The position numbers and the translations under genes were made by a program. Shown one piece after another: positions 39,003 to 50,738 of a DNA stretch of 64,000 bases. Source of the DNA: Actinobacillus sp. (GTDB lineage Bacteria; Pseudomonadota; Gammaproteobacteria; Enterobacterales; Pasteurellaceae); NCBI GenBank assembly GCA_020026055.1, contig JAHHRA010000001.1, positions 60,999 to 124,998 on the forward strand, written 5' to 3'. How positions within the stretch are numbered: position 1 is the stretch's first letter; each line of letters opens with the position of its first letter. The notes below the pieces were generated by a model. It had not been told where the DNA came from and made no database searches. It saw nothing but the letters and a program-made list of their open reading frames with translations.

Positions 39003-40214
39003 ATGAATAAAACGATTGGCAGCACATTAATCGTTGCTGGCACTACGATCGGTGGTGGAATGCTCGCGATGCCACTCACTTCTGCGGGTATTGGTTTTGG
39101 CTTTACAGTGTTTTTATTAGTAGCTTTGTGGGCATTACTCACTTATTCAGCTTTATTATTCGTAGAAGTATACCAGACAGTAGAAAGTGATGCAGGAATC
39201 GGCACATTAGCGGAGAATTTTTTCGGAAAAACGGGGCGTGTTCTAACGACAACTATTCTACTTATTTTCCTCTATGCCTTAGTTTCAGCTTACGTCTCAG
39301 GTGGGAGTGCGATACTCGCAGGACTTTTACCTCAACAATATACTAGCAAAATTACTTTACAATTATCAGGTTGCTTATTTACGCTTTTTTTTGGTTGTTT
39401 TATTTTTTTAGGAACAGGCACAACTGATCGTATAAATCGTGTTATTCTCTTTTTTAAATTTATTTTCTTTGCTCTTGTCTTATTACTATTAATTCCTAAC
39501 GTTAACTGGCAAAATTTTATGGAAATTCCTATCAATAATGCATTATTAATATCTGCCACTCCAATTTTTTTTACTTCTTTTGGTTTTCACGGCTCAATTC
39601 CAAGTTTAAATAGGTATTTAAAAGGTAATACATTCACTTTACGTTTTGCAATTTTGCTGGGTACGCTTATTCCTCTCATAGCGTATATTTTATGGCAATT
39701 TGCAACTCACGGCGTACTAAATCAATCAAGCTTTTTACAAATTTTAGACAAAGATCCTACTTTAAATGGATTAGTCATTGCAATTACTCAAAGTACGGGT
39801 AGCCAAATTATTGGTATTGTTGTTCGTTTATTTTCAGCACTTGCCTTAATTACGTCTTTTTTGGGCGTAGCATTAGGTTTATTTGAAACCTTAGAAGATT
39901 TGTTCAAACGTATTGGTTTTTCTCACTCACGCAGAACTGTTAGCATAGCAACTTTTATTCCACCATTAATATTCGCCCTCTTTTTCCCTCAAGGGTTTAT
40001 TCTTGCATTAGGTTATGCTGGGCAGATGTTCGCTTGCTATGCTATCCTCCTTCCTGTTGCAATGGTATGGAAACTACGTAAACTAAAGCTGGACTTACCT
40101 TACCAAGTATGTGGTGGAAAATTAACCTTAATGACAGCACTTATTTTTGGAATGAGCATTGCTTTCATTCCTTTCTTGATGCAAGCTGGCTATTTACCAA
40201 AAGTTATTGGATAA
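39003..40214 (+). CDS. tyrP: TyrP-like aromatic amino acid permease, first of tandem pair
   Basis: A 403-residue HAAAP-family proton symporter with about 11 membrane helices. It begins NKTIGSTLIVAGTTIGGGML, the family signature at helix 1, with TPIFFTSFGFHGSIPSLNRY in the middle and FLGVALGLFETLEDLFKR later. TyrP takes up tyrosine; the related Mtr and TnaB take up tryptophan, so the exact aromatic substrate is not fixed by sequence. A strong AAGGAG ribosome site precedes the ATG. A TyrR-like box lies upstream. The next gene is a paralogue in the same orientation. Confidence 0.9.
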   Translation: MNKTIGSTLIVAGTTIGGGMLAMPLTSAGIGFGFTVFLLVALWALLTYSALLFVEVYQTVESDAGIGTLAENFFGKTGRVLTTTILLIFLYALVSAYVSGGSAILAGLLPQQYTSKITLQLSGCLFTLFFGCFIFLGTGTTDRINRVILFFKFIFFALVLLLLIPNVNWQNFMEIPINNALLISATPIFFTSFGFHGSIPSLNRYLKGNTFTLRFAILLGTLIPLIAYILWQFATHGVLNQSSFLQILDKDPTLNGLVIAITQSTGSQIIGIVVRLFSALALITSFLGVALGLFETLEDLFKRIGFSHSRRTVSIATFIPPLIFALFFPQGFILALGYAGQMFACYAILLPVAMVWKLRKLKLDLPYQVCGGKLTLMTALIFGMSIAFIPFLMQAGYLPKVIG

Positions 40215-40256
40215 CCAGATAATGATCATTTCTATAAAATTATAAAAGGATTTTTT

Positions 40257-41462
40257 ATGCAAAGTAAAACTTTTGGTAGTAGCTTAATTGTTGCAGGCAC
40301 TACTATCGGCGCAGGTATGCTTGCTATGCCACTCACATCAGCACAAATGGGATTTACTTACACAATTGCATTACTCATAGCATTATGGGGATTGCTCGCT
40401 TTCAGTGCATTACTTTTTGTAGAAGTCTACCAAAAAGCACCTCGACCAAATGCAGGAATTGCCACACTTGCAGAACAATATTTTGGTTTGCCTGGGCGTA
40501 TCATTACTACTATTGCTTCTTTATTACTGATGTACGCTTTACTTTCTGCATACGCAATCGGCGGTGGAAATTTGCTTTCACCTTTTATTACTTTCTTTTC
40601 TTCATATCAAGAAAGCATTGGTATTATTTGCTTCTTGACTATTCTCGCAATTACCACTTTAATGGGAACGAAAGTAGTCGACAATTTTACGTGTGGATTA
40701 TTTATTCTTAAACTCATTGCTTTTGCAGCAATGGTTTTCATGATGTTTACTTTAGTAAAAGTACAGTATCTTAAAGCAATGCCACTCAATTATTGGCTTA
40801 TTCTTTCCGCCTCTCCTATATTCTTTACATCCTATGGATTTCATGTAGTTATTCCTACTATCAACAATTATTTAAATAACGATATTAGGCATTTACGAAA
40901 AGCGATTTTAATTGGAACGGCAATCCCCCTTTTTGCTTATATTTTATGGGAATTTGTTACACATGGTATTTTTAGCCAATCTGAATTTGTACAAATTATT
41001 CGTCAAGATCCCACATTAAATGGCTTAGTAGAAGCAAGTTATCGTGTAACAGGAAGTGCTATTATAGGCTATGCAATTCAGTTATTTTCTGCTTTTGCTC
41101 TAGTTACTTCTTTTCTTGGAGTTGCACTGAGTTTAGTTGACTGTCTTGATGATCTACTCGATCGTAAAGCAATTAAAACAAATCGTTTTTGTTTGACTTT
41201 ATTAGCATTTTCCCCAGTGTTAATTATTAGTCTTTTCTATCGTAACTTTTTAGATGTGCTTACTTATGCAGGGCAAATTTTTGTTTACTACGGCTTGTTA
41301 TTGCCTATCGGATTAGCTTGGATGTTCCGCAAAAAATATCCTCATATGCCTTACCGTGTTTTAGGTGGCAAATTAAGTTTAATAAGTGCATTCATCGTTG
41401 GCGTCATCATTTTTACTGTTCCTTGGTTAATGCAATATCACTATCTCCCAAGCCTCCATTAA
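40257..41462 (+). CDS. tyrP: TyrP-like aromatic amino acid permease, second of tandem pair
   Basis: A 401-residue paralogue of the preceding gene with the same layout: SSLIVAGTTIGAGMLAMPLT at the start, SPIFFTSYGFHVVIPTINNY in the middle and TSFLGVALSLVDCLDDLLDR later. The two proteins are clearly homologous but diverged throughout, so the duplication is old, unlike the gldA case. The 42-base gap and lack of a terminator suggest co-transcription from the TyrR-box promoter. Different substrate preference (Tyr versus Trp) is possible but unproven. Confidence 0.9.
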   Translation: MQSKTFGSSLIVAGTTIGAGMLAMPLTSAQMGFTYTIALLIALWGLLAFSALLFVEVYQKAPRPNAGIATLAEQYFGLPGRIITTIASLLLMYALLSAYAIGGGNLLSPFITFFSSYQESIGIICFLTILAITTLMGTKVVDNFTCGLFILKLIAFAAMVFMMFTLVKVQYLKAMPLNYWLILSASPIFFTSYGFHVVIPTINNYLNNDIRHLRKAILIGTAIPLFAYILWEFVTHGIFSQSEFVQIIRQDPTLNGLVEASYRVTGSAIIGYAIQLFSAFALVTSFLGVALSLVDCLDDLLDRKAIKTNRFCLTLLAFSPVLIISLFYRNFLDVLTYAGQIFVYYGLLLPIGLAWMFRKKYPHMPYRVLGGKLSLISAFIVGVIIFTVPWLMQYHYLPSLH

Positions 41463-41471
41463 AATATAAAA

Positions 41472-41505
41472 AAATCCCTCAACTATATTGAGGGATTCGT
41501 TTTTT
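41472..41505. terminator. Bidirectional terminator between tyrP and valS
   Basis: AAATCCCTCAA, loop CTATA, TTGAGGGATT, with T runs on the right (plus strand) and, on the complement, after the left arm. It serves the convergent tyrP and valS transcripts. Confidence 0.88.
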
Positions 41506-41518
41506 GTAATAATAACAA

Positions 41519-44329
41519 CTACAACACTTCGATCACTTTATATTGTTGCTGTAATTTTTCTTGAGCTTGCTGATAATTTTGCATTCTTTCTCTCTCTTTA
41601 ATAATAACGGCTTCTGGTGCTTTAGCGACAAAGGCTTCGTTATTTAATTTATTTTCAATTCTTAAAATTTCATTAGCAACTTTATCAAGCTCTTTTTGTA
41701 ACCGAGCAAGTTCTTTAGTTTTATCAATAAACCCTACTATTGGCACAAACACTTCTACATTGCCTACTAACTTACTAACAGAAAGTGGTGGCTCTTGATC
41801 GTTTGCTAGTACACTAATTTTTGACAATTTCGCCATTGCTTTCAACAAATTAGCATTGACTTTAAGTGTTGCTTGTTGCTCTGCATCTAAATGACGTAAT
41901 ATAAGTTCAAGTGCTTTACTTGGTGCAATGTTGCTTTCTGCACGAATGTTCCGCACTGCAACAACAATTGCCTGCAGCCATTGCATTTCCTTTACTGCTT
42001 TTTCGTTATTTTTGCTTTCGTCAACTTTTGGGAAAGGTTGATGCATAATAGTATCACCCGATACACCAGCAACGTCTTTTATTTGTTGCCAAATTTCTTC
42101 GGTGATAAACGGCATCACTGGGTGAGCAAGACGAAGCAGTTTTTCTAACACTTGAATGAGTGTGTGACTTGCTCCACGGATTTGTGCTTGTGAGCCTTGA
42201 GCAAAAATTGGTTTAGTTAATTCCAAATACCAATCACAGAATTGATTCCACGTGAAATCGTACAGAGCATTGGCACAATTATCGAATCGATATTGGTTTA
42301 ATGACTGGCGAACAGTATCAACAGTATGATTAAATTCCGCTTCAATCCAGCGATCAGCAAGGCTAAATTCCACTTCACCTGCAGATAAATCCAATTTTGG
42401 ATTAATTAAAACGAATCTGCTGGCGTTCCAAAGTTTATTACAAAAATTACGGTAACCTTCAAGGCGTTTCATATCCCAATTGATATCACGTCCGTTGCTA
42501 GCAAGTGCTGCTAAAGTGAAACGTAATGCATCTGTGCCATGTGGAGCAATGCCATTTGGGAAGGTTTTGCGGGTGTTTTTCGCAATTTTTGCAGCAAGTT
42601 GAGGTTGCATCATATTGCCAGTACGTTTGGCGACAAGGCTTTCAAGATCAATACCGTCAATCATATCAATTGGATCAATCACGTTACCTTTAGATTTCGA
42701 CATTTTATCGCCGTTTTCATCACGAATTAAACCTGTTACATACACAGTTTTGAATGGCACTTGCGGTTTAGCGTTTTCATCTTTGATGAAATGCATCGTA
42801 AACATAATCATACGTGCTACCCAGAAGAAGATGATGTCAAAGCCTGTAATCAACACATCTGTTGGGTGAAACATTTTAAGTTCCTTAGTATCGGCGGACC
42901 ATCCAAGAGTGGAAAATGTCCATAAAGCAGATGAGAACCAAGTATCCAGCACATCTTCATCTTGACGCAGTTCAATTTCTGCCCCTAAATTATGTTTTGC
43001 ACGTACTTCTGCTTCATCACGAGCTACATACACGTTACCATCTTTGTCATACCAAGCTGGGATGCGATGTCCCCACCATAATTGGCGAGAAATACACCAA
43101 TCTTGAATATCACGCATCCACGAAAAATAAAGATTTTCATATTGCTTCGGCACAAATCGAATTTCGCCATCTTCTACCGCCTTAGTCGCCACTTCAGCTA
43201 AAGGCTTAACGCTAACATACCATTGATCAGTTAAATACGGTTCAATCACCGTGCCACTACGATCCCCATAAGGACGTTGCAAAACATGATCTTCAATTTT
43301 TTCTAAAAAACCTTCTTTTTCTAAATCTACAATAATAGCTCGCCGTGCTTCAAAACGATCCATTCCACGATAGCGTTCTGGAGCGTTATCATTCATTGAG
43401 GCATCATCATTGAATAGATTAATGATTTCAATGTCATGTCTTTGTCCAACTTGATAATCGTTGAAGTCGTGAGCAGGAGTAATTTTCACGCAACCCGTTC
43501 CAAACTCAGGATCTGGATAAGGATCAGTAACCACAGGAATAATACGATCTGTCATTGGCACATGCACCATTTTCCCGATCACTTCTTTATAACGTTCATC
43601 ATCAGGGTGAACTGCTAAGCATCCATCTGCTAAAATAGTTTCTGGGCGAGTGGTAGCAATGTGCATATAGCCACCACCAAATTTCACATCCTTATCTACG
43701 AAAGGATAACGAACATGATACATTTTGCCGTTTTCTTGTTTATTTTCGACTTCTAAATCAGAAATTGCTGTTTTTAAAACAGGATCCCAATTCACAAGGC
43801 GTTTACCACGATAGATCAATCCCTCTTCATAAAGACGAACAAATACTTCTTTCACCGCATTGGACAAGCCTTCATCCATTGTAAAACGTTCTCGTTCCCA
43901 ATCGACACTATCCCCTAAACGACGCATTTGTTGGCAAATTGTGCCACCTGATTCATCTTTCCATTGCCAAATTTTTTCAATAAAGGCATCACGCCCATAA
44001 TCAAAGCGAGTTTTGTTTTCTTCATTGGCAATTTTACGTTCTACTACCATTTGAGTAGCAATCCCTGCGTGATCAGTCCCTGTTTGCCAAAGAGTATTAT
44101 CGCCTTCCATGCGATGGAAACGAATCAGCGTATCCATTAAAGTTTGCTGGAAAGCATGCCCCATATGCAGGCTACCTGTTACATTCGGTGGCGGAATCGC
44201 AATGCAATAACTTGGGTTATTGATGTTTTCACTAGGCTTAAAATAACCCATTGCTTCCCAATGTTTATAAAGCCCTTGTTCTACTGCACTTGGATCAAAA
44301 CGATCTGCCATCTCAATTTTTTTGCTCAT
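41519..44329 (-). CDS. valS: Valyl-tRNA synthetase
   Basis: A class I synthetase of 936 residues if started at the ATG at 44329 ([20 protein letters not shown]); a TTG four codons upstream is less likely. The HIGH-type motif is in [18 protein letters not shown] and KMSKS in [18 protein letters not shown]. The editing (CP1) domain sits between, with [19 protein letters not shown]-terminal coiled coil ([19 protein letters not shown]) contacts the tRNA. It follows holC by about 35 bases, as in the common pepA-holC-valS order; pepA is not adjacent here. Confidence 0.96.
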   Translation of the reverse strand: MSKKIEMADRFDPSAVEQGLYKHWEAMGYFKPSENINNPSYCIAIPPPNVTGSLHMGHAFQQTLMDTLIRFHRMEGDNTLWQTGTDHAGIATQMVVERKIANEENKTRFDYGRDAFIEKIWQWKDESGGTICQQMRRLGDSVDWERERFTMDEGLSNAVKEVFVRLYEEGLIYRGKRLVNWDPVLKTAISDLEVENKQENGKMYHVRYPFVDKDVKFGGGYMHIATTRPETILADGCLAVHPDDERYKEVIGKMVHVPMTDRIIPVVTDPYPDPEFGTGCVKITPAHDFNDYQVGQRHDIEIINLFNDDASMNDNAPERYRGMDRFEARRAIIVDLEKEGFLEKIEDHVLQRPYGDRSGTVIEPYLTDQWYVSVKPLAEVATKAVEDGEIRFVPKQYENLYFSWMRDIQDWCISRQLWWGHRIPAWYDKDGNVYVARDEAEVRAKHNLGAEIELRQDEDVLDTWFSSALWTFSTLGWSADTKELKMFHPTDVLITGFDIIFFWVARMIMFTMHFIKDENAKPQVPFKTVYVTGLIRDENGDKMSKSKGNVIDPIDMIDGIDLESLVAKRTGNMMQPQLAAKIAKNTRKTFPNGIAPHGTDALRFTLAALASNGRDINWDMKRLEGYRNFCNKLWNASRFVLINPKLDLSAGEVEFSLADRWIEAEFNHTVDTVRQSLNQYRFDNCANALYDFTWNQFCDWYLELTKPIFAQGSQAQIRGASHTLIQVLEKLLRLAHPVMPFITEEIWQQIKDVAGVSGDTIMHQPFPKVDESKNNEKAVKEMQWLQAIVVAVRNIRAESNIAPSKALELILRHLDAEQQATLKVNANLLKAMAKLSKISVLANDQEPPLSVSKLVGNVEVFVPIVGFIDKTKELARLQKELDKVANEILRIENKLNNEAFVAKAPEAVIIKERERMQNYQQAQEKLQQQYKVIEVL

Positions 44330-44363
44330 ATTTTTTCTCAATAAATTAGAAGTGAATTACAAG

Positions 44364-44807
44364 TTAGATTTGATGAGTGCTTAATTGCCAGCCTAATTGT
44401 CGATAATGCTTATAACGCTCACGAGCCAAGGCTTTAGCAGTTTCATCTGTTGGCACAAAATCTATGGCTTGATTAAAACCATTAATAAAATCAGGCACTA
44501 CAGGACAAAGGTTAATCACTATATCACGACATTGTGAATTACGTTTGCCTTCCCAAGCTAACTCAACAGGCGTTGGATATTGAGTTAGTTCGCCTGCTAA
44601 ATTATGTGGCACAAAAGTCTCTAAATCTTGCTGCCACAAAGCTTCATCAAGACGCTCGGCTTGAGTTTTATCCTCACACCACAACAACACTTTTTGCCCT
44701 TTGCGAAAGCTCTCTGTTGCGAGCTTGCAGGCCAAATCTTCCAGCAAAGATAATCCTGTATTCGAGACGCTTTCTGTATTGATTAAATAAAATTGAACTT
44801 GTGACAT
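44364..44807 (-). CDS. holC: HolC, DNA polymerase III chi subunit
   Basis: A 147-residue clamp-loader accessory protein that links the psi subunit and SSB. It shows the family order FYLINTES..., LACKLATESFRKGQKVLLWC, and ERLDEALWQQDLETFVPHNL followed by an Arg/Tyr-rich tail (ARERYKHYRQLGWQL). Length equals E. coli chi. It is co-directional with valS, with ATG start and no overlap. Confidence 0.94.
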   Translation of the reverse strand: MSQVQFYLINTESVSNTGLSLLEDLACKLATESFRKGQKVLLWCEDKTQAERLDEALWQQDLETFVPHNLAGELTQYPTPVELAWEGKRNSQCRDIVINLCPVVPDFINGFNQAIDFVPTDETAKALARERYKHYRQLGWQLSTHQI

Positions 44808-44964
44808 AAAGGTGCTTGATTAATAAATACATAAAGGGGAGATTCTAGCGAAAAAGTCATAAAAAATAAAATGCTAGTCACTATTTTAGAAAAATTTTCT
44901 AAATCCAGAGAAAAACTGAAACTCTTTAAATTCAACACTTCTGTAAGAAGTAAAACTCTTAAAA

Positions 44965-44980
44965 CATGAGTTTGATCACA
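44965..44980. promoter_or_regulatory. CRP/FNR-like site upstream of torC-like gene
   Basis: CATGAGTTTGATCACA has a perfect right CRP half-site (TCACA) and a 3-of-5 left half. It also contains TTGAT, an FNR half-site. It lies 83 bases before the cytochrome gene, suiting an anaerobic or carbon-responsive promoter. Weak evidence. Confidence 0.35.
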
Positions 44981-45062
44981 TAATTCTCTAAGAATTGAAT
45001 AGTATAATCTATCGTATGTTGTTAAAACTTGAACATCTTTTATATTTTATGTAGGAGTAAAG

Positions 45063-46154
45063 ATGAAGAAAAAAACTTCTGTACTTATATTTTTGGGCAT
45101 TTTGCTTGGCAGTAGCTTAGTCCTTGTTTTTCAAAAAGTGTTACACAAAACTTCAACTAATGAATTTTGTATTTCTTGTCATACAATGCAAATCCCTTTG
45201 CAAGAATATCAAAGCACAGTTCATTTTAGTAATGCGAAAGGTATTCAAGCGAAATGTGCAGATTGCCATATTCCGCAAGATGATTGGGCTTACTTAAAAA
45301 CGAAGTTTTTAGCATCTAAAGATATCTATCATCAATTTATTACTAAAAAAATTGATACTCCTGAGCTATATGAAACTCATCGTAAGAAGATGGCAGAAAC
45401 TGTATGGAAGCAGCTAAAGAAAAACGATTCTATTACTTGTCGCACTTGCCATAACCTTGATGCAATGAATAGTCTAGATCAATCCAAAGAAGCACAAAAA
45501 ATGCATAAATATATGCAAGAAAATAATCTAACTTGTATTGATTGTCATAAAGGTATTGCTCACTTCTTACCTGAAAATAAAGTTGACGAATCTGCTTTGA
45601 ATAAGCTAATCCAGCTTGCTCAAAATACTCCTCAAGATGCTCAAATACTGTATCCTGTCAAAGTACTCTCAATAGGTAATCTAGGTAAAATTGCCGTCGC
45701 AACACCGTTAAAAGTTTTAGATATTGAAGGAAAGAATCGTCAAGTTGAACTCCAAGGATATCAAATGCAGGGTGCAGAACAAGTGATTTACTTGAACTTA
45801 GGACAACGCATCGTTTTAGCTAATCTCACACAACAGGGGCAAGATAGCCTTAAAGCTGAAGATTGGCAACAAGATAGTTATGGTAACAATTGGCGAAAAG
45901 TCACATTGATTACAACTATCACCGCAGATACTGTTGTAGATAGTCAAAAACCAATCTGGGCTTATGCTGAACAATTAGATAATGTCTATTGTGCTACCTG
46001 TCACGCCAAAATTCCCGCCAAACATTTTACGGCGAATGCGTGGCCAGCTGTCGCTAAAAGTATGGGAGATCGTACTGCGATCACACCAGAAGAATTAGAA
46101 ATTTTAACTAAATATTTCCAATTTAATGCTAAAGATATAGTTCAATCTAAATAA
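45063..46154 (+). CDS. torY: TorC/TorY-type pentahaem cytochrome c
   Basis: A 363-residue membrane-anchored cytochrome. An N-terminal helix (about 6-24) anchors it facing the periplasm. Five CxxCH haem sites are present: CISCH (36-40), CADCH (65-69), CRTCH (126-130), CIDCH (158-162) and CATCH (310-314). Four cluster in the NapC/NirT-like N-terminal half and one in the C-terminal domain, the TorC/TorY pattern. It passes electrons from menaquinol to the molybdoenzyme encoded 7 bases downstream. The pair resembles the torYZ arrangement of Haemophilus. Confidence 0.92.
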   Translation: MKKKTSVLIFLGILLGSSLVLVFQKVLHKTSTNEFCISCHTMQIPLQEYQSTVHFSNAKGIQAKCADCHIPQDDWAYLKTKFLASKDIYHQFITKKIDTPELYETHRKKMAETVWKQLKKNDSITCRTCHNLDAMNSLDQSKEAQKMHKYMQENNLTCIDCHKGIAHFLPENKVDESALNKLIQLAQNTPQDAQILYPVKVLSIGNLGKIAVATPLKVLDIEGKNRQVELQGYQMQGAEQVIYLNLGQRIVLANLTQQGQDSLKAEDWQQDSYGNNWRKVTLITTITADTVVDSQKPIWAYAEQLDNVYCATCHAKIPAKHFTANAWPAVAKSMGDRTAITPEELEILTKYFQFNAKDIVQSK

Positions 46155-46161
46155 GGAGAGA

Positions 46162-48615
46162 ATGATGAGTTTATCTAGACGTAATTTTTTAAAAGTAACT
46201 AGTCTTTCTGCTACTTCATTAGCTGCTTTCAATATTACGAAAGTAATGGCAATGCCGAGAAGTCAGCCCGAAGGAACGATCCTCACTGCTGGACGTTGGG
46301 GACCAATTTTAGTCAAATCTAAAAATGGTCGCATTATTTCATCAACAAATGCCCTTGCTCAAACAGTTCCAAATGCATTACAAACAACTGCGGCAGATCA
46401 AGTTTATACCCAGTGCCGAGTAAAATATCCAATGGTGCGCAAAGCTTATTTAGAAAACCCCTCTGCACCAAAAGGTACTCGTGGTAAAGATGAATTTGTA
46501 CGAGTTAGCTGGGATGAAGTCTTAAAATTAATCCACCAACAACACCAACGCATTCGCCAAACTTATGGTGCAGAATCTATTTTTGCAGGCTCCTATGGTT
46601 GGCGTTCCAGTGGTATTTTGCATAAAGCCCAAACTTTATTACAACGCTATATGAGTATGGCTGGTGGATATTCTGGACATTTAGGAGATTATTCAACAGG
46701 TGCAGCTCAAGTCATTATGCCTTATGTAGTTGGATCAGTCGAAGTTTATGAGCAACAAACAACTTACCCAATGGTAATGGAACATAGTGATGTCGTCGTA
46801 CTCTGGGGATTAAACCCAATTAACACTTTACGTATTGCTTGGTCTTCTAATGATTGTTCAGGATTAGAATTTTTCCACCAACTCAAAGCATCAAAGAAAA
46901 CAATCATTGCGATTGATCCAATGAAATCTGAAACTATCGAATTTTTAGAAAATGGCGACAATGTTACGTGGATTGCCCCAAACCCAAGTACAGATGTCGC
47001 AATGATGCTTGGTATTGCTTATGCTTTAGTAGATAAAAAATTACACAATCAAGAATTTTTGAATAAATACACTGTGGGTTACGATAAATTTGAAGAATAT
47101 TTGCTCGGTAAAAATGATGGCACGCCTAAAACACCTGAATGGGCATCAAAAATTTGTGGTGTAAGCCCACAACAACTTGAAAAATTAGCTGAAATCTTCA
47201 GTAAAAATCGCACAATGTTAATGTCGGGTTGGGGAATACAACGTCAACAATATGGTGAACAACGTCATTGGATGTTGGTTACTTTAGCATCTATGCTCGG
47301 ACAAATCGGTCTACCAGGAGGGGGGTTTGGTTTGTCTTACCATTATTCTAACGGTGGAAACCCAACACGTGATGCAGGTATTTTACCCGCTATTTCCGCC
47401 GCTATTGATGGAGCTTCTTCAGCGGGTAATGACTGGGCAGTTTCAGGTGCAGTCAATAGTTTCCCAGTCGCTCGAATTGTAGAAGCTCTTGAAAATCCTA
47501 ATAAGCCTTATCAACATAACGGACACGAAAAAATCTTCCCTGATATTAAAATGATTTGGTGGGCTGGTGGTAATAATTTTACTCATCATCAAGAGACTAA
47601 CCGCTTAATAAAAGCATGGCAAAAACCTGAATTGATCGTCGTTTCTGAACCTTATTGGACACCATCTGCTAAGTATGCTGATATTGTGCTACCGATCACC
47701 ACGACTTTAGAACGTAATGACCTCACGATGACAGGAGATTACAGTAATCAACATTTAGTCCCGATGAAACAAGTAGTCACACCACAGTTTGAAGCTCGCA
47801 ATGATTTTGATGTATTTGCAGATTTAGCAGAAATGCTAAAACCTGGTGGTAAAGCGATCTACACTGAAAATAAAACTGAAATGGAATGGCTTAATAGTTT
47901 TTACCAAGAGGCTCAAAAAATTGGTCGTCGCAATCGAATAGCTATGCCAAGTTTTCAGCATTTTTGGAAAGAAAATCAACTCATTGAGATGAAAAATAAT
48001 CCAAAAAATGACAAATTCATCCGCTATCAAGCTTTCCGTGAAGATCCAATTATGAATCCACTTGGCACACCAAGTGGCAAAATTGAAATATATTCTAAAA
48101 CAATCGAAAGTTATCACTACCCTGATTGCCCACCACATCCAACTTGGCTTGAACCTAATGAATGGGTTGGCAATGCTGAAGCTGGACAACTGCAATTAAT
48201 GACTTCACATGCTCAAGATCGTCTACATAGCCAATTAAATTACTCACACTTACGAAAAAACTATGCGATTGCTAACCGTGAACCTATTTGGATCAACAGT
48301 AATGATGCCAAGGCACGTAATATTCAAACTGGCGATCTAGTGCGTGCTTATAATCAACGTGGACAAGTGCTTGTAGGAGCATTAGTAACAGATCGCATCA
48401 AACAAGGAGCCTGCTGTATTCACGAAGGCGCTTGGGTTGATTTAGATCCAACTACAAATATTGATCGTAACGGTTGTTGTAATGTTTTAACTGCAGACAT
48501 CCCAACTTCTCGACTCGCCAATGGTTGTGCTGGTAATTCATCAATGGTTTATATTGAAAAATATCAAGGTGACCCTCCTGAATTAATGGCATTTATCCCA
48601 CCAAAAAATAGTTAG
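46162..48615 (+). CDS. torZ: TorZ/BisC-type periplasmic molybdoenzyme (S-/N-oxide reductase)
   Basis: An 817-residue MGD enzyme with a twin-arginine leader ([19 protein letters not shown]). Unlike DmsA it lacks the N-terminal [4Fe-4S] cysteines, so it is a single-subunit DMSO-reductase-family enzyme of the TorA/TorZ/BisC type. [20 protein letters not shown] contains the Ser expected to ligate Mo, and [19 protein letters not shown] follows. Substrates in the family include TMAO, biotin sulfoxide and methionine sulfoxide; in Haemophilus the equivalent enzyme is implicated in methionine sulfoxide reduction. It has two adjacent ATG codons and a GGAG site. No dedicated chaperone gene follows. Confidence 0.92.
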   Translation: MMSLSRRNFLKVTSLSATSLAAFNITKVMAMPRSQPEGTILTAGRWGPILVKSKNGRIISSTNALAQTVPNALQTTAADQVYTQCRVKYPMVRKAYLENPSAPKGTRGKDEFVRVSWDEVLKLIHQQHQRIRQTYGAESIFAGSYGWRSSGILHKAQTLLQRYMSMAGGYSGHLGDYSTGAAQVIMPYVVGSVEVYEQQTTYPMVMEHSDVVVLWGLNPINTLRIAWSSNDCSGLEFFHQLKASKKTIIAIDPMKSETIEFLENGDNVTWIAPNPSTDVAMMLGIAYALVDKKLHNQEFLNKYTVGYDKFEEYLLGKNDGTPKTPEWASKICGVSPQQLEKLAEIFSKNRTMLMSGWGIQRQQYGEQRHWMLVTLASMLGQIGLPGGGFGLSYHYSNGGNPTRDAGILPAISAAIDGASSAGNDWAVSGAVNSFPVARIVEALENPNKPYQHNGHEKIFPDIKMIWWAGGNNFTHHQETNRLIKAWQKPELIVVSEPYWTPSAKYADIVLPITTTLERNDLTMTGDYSNQHLVPMKQVVTPQFEARNDFDVFADLAEMLKPGGKAIYTENKTEMEWLNSFYQEAQKIGRRNRIAMPSFQHFWKENQLIEMKNNPKNDKFIRYQAFREDPIMNPLGTPSGKIEIYSKTIESYHYPDCPPHPTWLEPNEWVGNAEAGQLQLMTSHAQDRLHSQLNYSHLRKNYAIANREPIWINSNDAKARNIQTGDLVRAYNQRGQVLVGALVTDRIKQGACCIHEGAWVDLDPTTNIDRNGCCNVLTADIPTSRLANGCAGNSSMVYIEKYQGDPPELMAFIPPKNS

Positions 48616-48638
48616 TTTCTTTAACATTGATTAAATAC

Positions 48639-48675
48639 AAGGACTGCTGATTTTAATCAAGCAGTCCTTCTTATT
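48639..48675 (+). terminator. Rho-independent terminator after torZ
   Basis: AAGGACTGCT, an 11-base loop, AGCAGTCCTT and CTTATTT: a 10-bp perfect stem 24 bases past the stop. Confidence 0.85.
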
Positions 48676-48738
48676 TAGGTTAGGAATGAATCATTAGAAC
48701 TGCTATCACATTTCTAAATAAGATTATTTTCTATTATT

Positions 48739-48774
48739 TCACGCAGTTAAATTCAGAAAAATTTTCTCTAGTTT
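48739..48774. repeat. Dispersed AT-rich palindromic repeat, copy 7 (degenerate)
   Basis: TCACGCAGTTAAATTCAGAA followed by AAATTTTCTCTAGTT. Left arm and core are recognisable, right arm weak. It lies in the 360-bp torZ-fucI gap, which otherwise holds only the torZ terminator and the fucI promoter elements. Confidence 0.5.
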
Positions 48775-48863
48775 CTATTTCTCCTGTATGACCGTTTAGT
48801 ATTGAAAATTGGTTAAATCATTCACTCTCGTTTATCTATTTACGCCATAAATTACACATTTCT

Positions 48864-48879
48864 TGTGAGTTAGATCACA
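48864..48879. promoter_or_regulatory. Perfect CRP site upstream of fucI
   Basis: TGTGAGTTAGATCACA matches TGTGA-N6-TCACA at all ten positions. A -10-like TATAAA lies at about 48926-48931, placing the site near -65 if used. It lies 97 bases before fucI and implies cAMP-CRP activation of the fucose operon. Confidence 0.8.
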
Positions 48880-48975
48880 AAATAAGTATAAAAAATGTAA
48901 ATCTGTTTGGCTATTGTTTTTCTTGTATAAACTTTTTATTGAACATTTTATCAAGTCCAACTTATAGGAGGCTTT

Positions 48976-50724
48976 ATGCAAATTAAGATCGGTATACGTC
49001 CAACTATTGATGGTCGTCGTATGGGGGTACGTGAATCATTAGAAGAGCAAACAATGAATATGGCGAAATCTGTCGCAACTTTATTAGAAAATCAAATCCG
49101 CCATCCAAATGGACAATTTGTGGAATGTGTTATTGTAGATACTTGTATTGGTGGAGTAGCAGAAGCAGCAGCGTGTACAGAAAAATTTAAGCTCAATAAT
49201 GTTGGGCTTACTATTACAGTTACACCTTGCTGGTGCTACGGTTCAGAAACAATTGATATGGATCCACATATGCCAAAAGCCATTTATGGTTTTAATGGTA
49301 CAGAACGACCAGGTGCTGTTTATTTAGCAGCAGCTCTTGCAGGACATAATCAAATAGGTTTACCTGCTTTTTCAATTTACAGTCATAACGTACAAGAAGC
49401 AGATGACACTAATATTCCTGATGATGTAAAAGAAAAATTACTGCGTTTTGCTCGTGCAGGTCTAGCTGTTGCCAATATCCGCGGGAAATCCTATTTATCA
49501 ATAGGAGGTGTATCAATGGGGATCGCAGGCTCAATTGTAAATCCAGATTTCTTCCGTGAATATTTAGGGATGCGTAATGAATTTGTGGATATGATAGAAA
49601 TAAAGCGCCGTCTTGATCGAGAAATTTACGATAAAGAAGAAGTTACTCTCGCTTTAGCTTGGGTCAAAACGCACTGCCAAGAAGGTATTGATGTGAATAT
49701 CCTTGAACAACAACGCAATCCTGAAGAACGAGCAAATTTATGGGAAGATTGTGTCAAAATGACTATTATTGCTCGTGACTTAATGGTAGGTAATCAGCGT
49801 TTGGCTGAACTTGGCTTTGATGAAGAAGCACTTGGTCACAATGCGATTTTAGCAGGATTCCAAGGACAACGTCATTGGACAGATCATTTGCCAAATGGTG
49901 ATTTTATGGAAGCAGTGCTGAATACTACTTATGATTGGAATGGTATTCGAGCTCCTTATCTTCTCGCCACTGAAAATGACAGCTTAAATGGTGTAGGAAT
50001 GCTGTTAGGTAATCAACTTACTGGACAAGCTCAAATTTTTGCAGATGTGCGAACTTACTGGTCACCAGAATCTGTAAAACGTGTGACAGGCTATCACCCA
50101 GAAGTTGGTTTTATCCATTTAATAAACTCAGGTCCAGCAACTTTAGATGGTACTGGTCAACATACTGATAAAAACGGTAATCCAGTGATAAAACCATTTT
50201 GGGAATTGACTGAAGAAGAAGCTAAACGTTGCTATGAAAATACTAGATGGTGTCCTGCAGTTCACGAATACTTCCGTGGAGGTGGGTTATCTTCCCAATA
50301 CCTCACTAAAGGTGGAATGCCTTTTACTATACACCGTATCAGCATTGTTAAAGGATTAGGTCCAGTTCTCCAAATTGCTGAAGGTTGGTCAATTGATTTA
50401 CCAAAAGAAGTACACAATAAACTCAATCACCGTACCAATGAAACTTGGCCAACTACGTGGTTTACTCCCCGTTTAACAGGCAAAGGAGCATTTACGGATG
50501 TATACAATGTAATGGCAAATTGGAGTGCAAATCATTGCGTAGCAACTTTTGGTCACATTGGTGCAGATTTAATCACCCTTGCATCAATGTTGCGTATTCC
50601 AGTAAGTATGCACAATGTGGAAGATGAAGCAATTTTTCGTCCAAGTGCATGGTCAATGTTTGGACAAGATAAAGAGGGACAGGATTATCGTGCTTGTGCT
50701 AATTTTGGTGCACTTTATAAATAA
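48976..50724 (+). CDS. fucI: FucI, L-fucose isomerase
   Basis: A 582-residue Mn-dependent ketol isomerase that converts L-fucose to L-fuculose. It starts [20 protein letters not shown], and contains [20 protein letters not shown] and [13 protein letters not shown]; metal-ligand segments (Glu/Asp in the middle domain and a late His in [12 protein letters not shown]) are in place. Length is close to E. coli FucI. An AGGAGG site precedes the ATG. First gene of fucI-K-U-A-P-R behind the CRP site. Confidence 0.96.
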   Translation: MQIKIGIRPTIDGRRMGVRESLEEQTMNMAKSVATLLENQIRHPNGQFVECVIVDTCIGGVAEAAACTEKFKLNNVGLTITVTPCWCYGSETIDMDPHMPKAIYGFNGTERPGAVYLAAALAGHNQIGLPAFSIYSHNVQEADDTNIPDDVKEKLLRFARAGLAVANIRGKSYLSIGGVSMGIAGSIVNPDFFREYLGMRNEFVDMIEIKRRLDREIYDKEEVTLALAWVKTHCQEGIDVNILEQQRNPEERANLWEDCVKMTIIARDLMVGNQRLAELGFDEEALGHNAILAGFQGQRHWTDHLPNGDFMEAVLNTTYDWNGIRAPYLLATENDSLNGVGMLLGNQLTGQAQIFADVRTYWSPESVKRVTGYHPEVGFIHLINSGPATLDGTGQHTDKNGNPVIKPFWELTEEEAKRCYENTRWCPAVHEYFRGGGLSSQYLTKGGMPFTIHRISIVKGLGPVLQIAEGWSIDLPKEVHNKLNHRTNETWPTTWFTPRLTGKGAFTDVYNVMANWSANHCVATFGHIGADLITLASMLRIPVSMHNVEDEAIFRPSAWSMFGQDKEGQDYRACANFGALYK

Positions 50725-50738
50725 TTTTAAAAAATTAC

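Noticed and set aside
39213..39240. Palindrome-like stretch in the first tyrP (TTTTTTCGGAAAAACGGGGC)
   Set aside because: Weak match on one side only, in conserved coding sequence for a GKTG loop.
40385..40711. 108-codon frame inside the second tyrP gene
   Set aside because: Out-of-frame reading of membrane helices; Phe/Tyr/Cys-rich and without any family motif.
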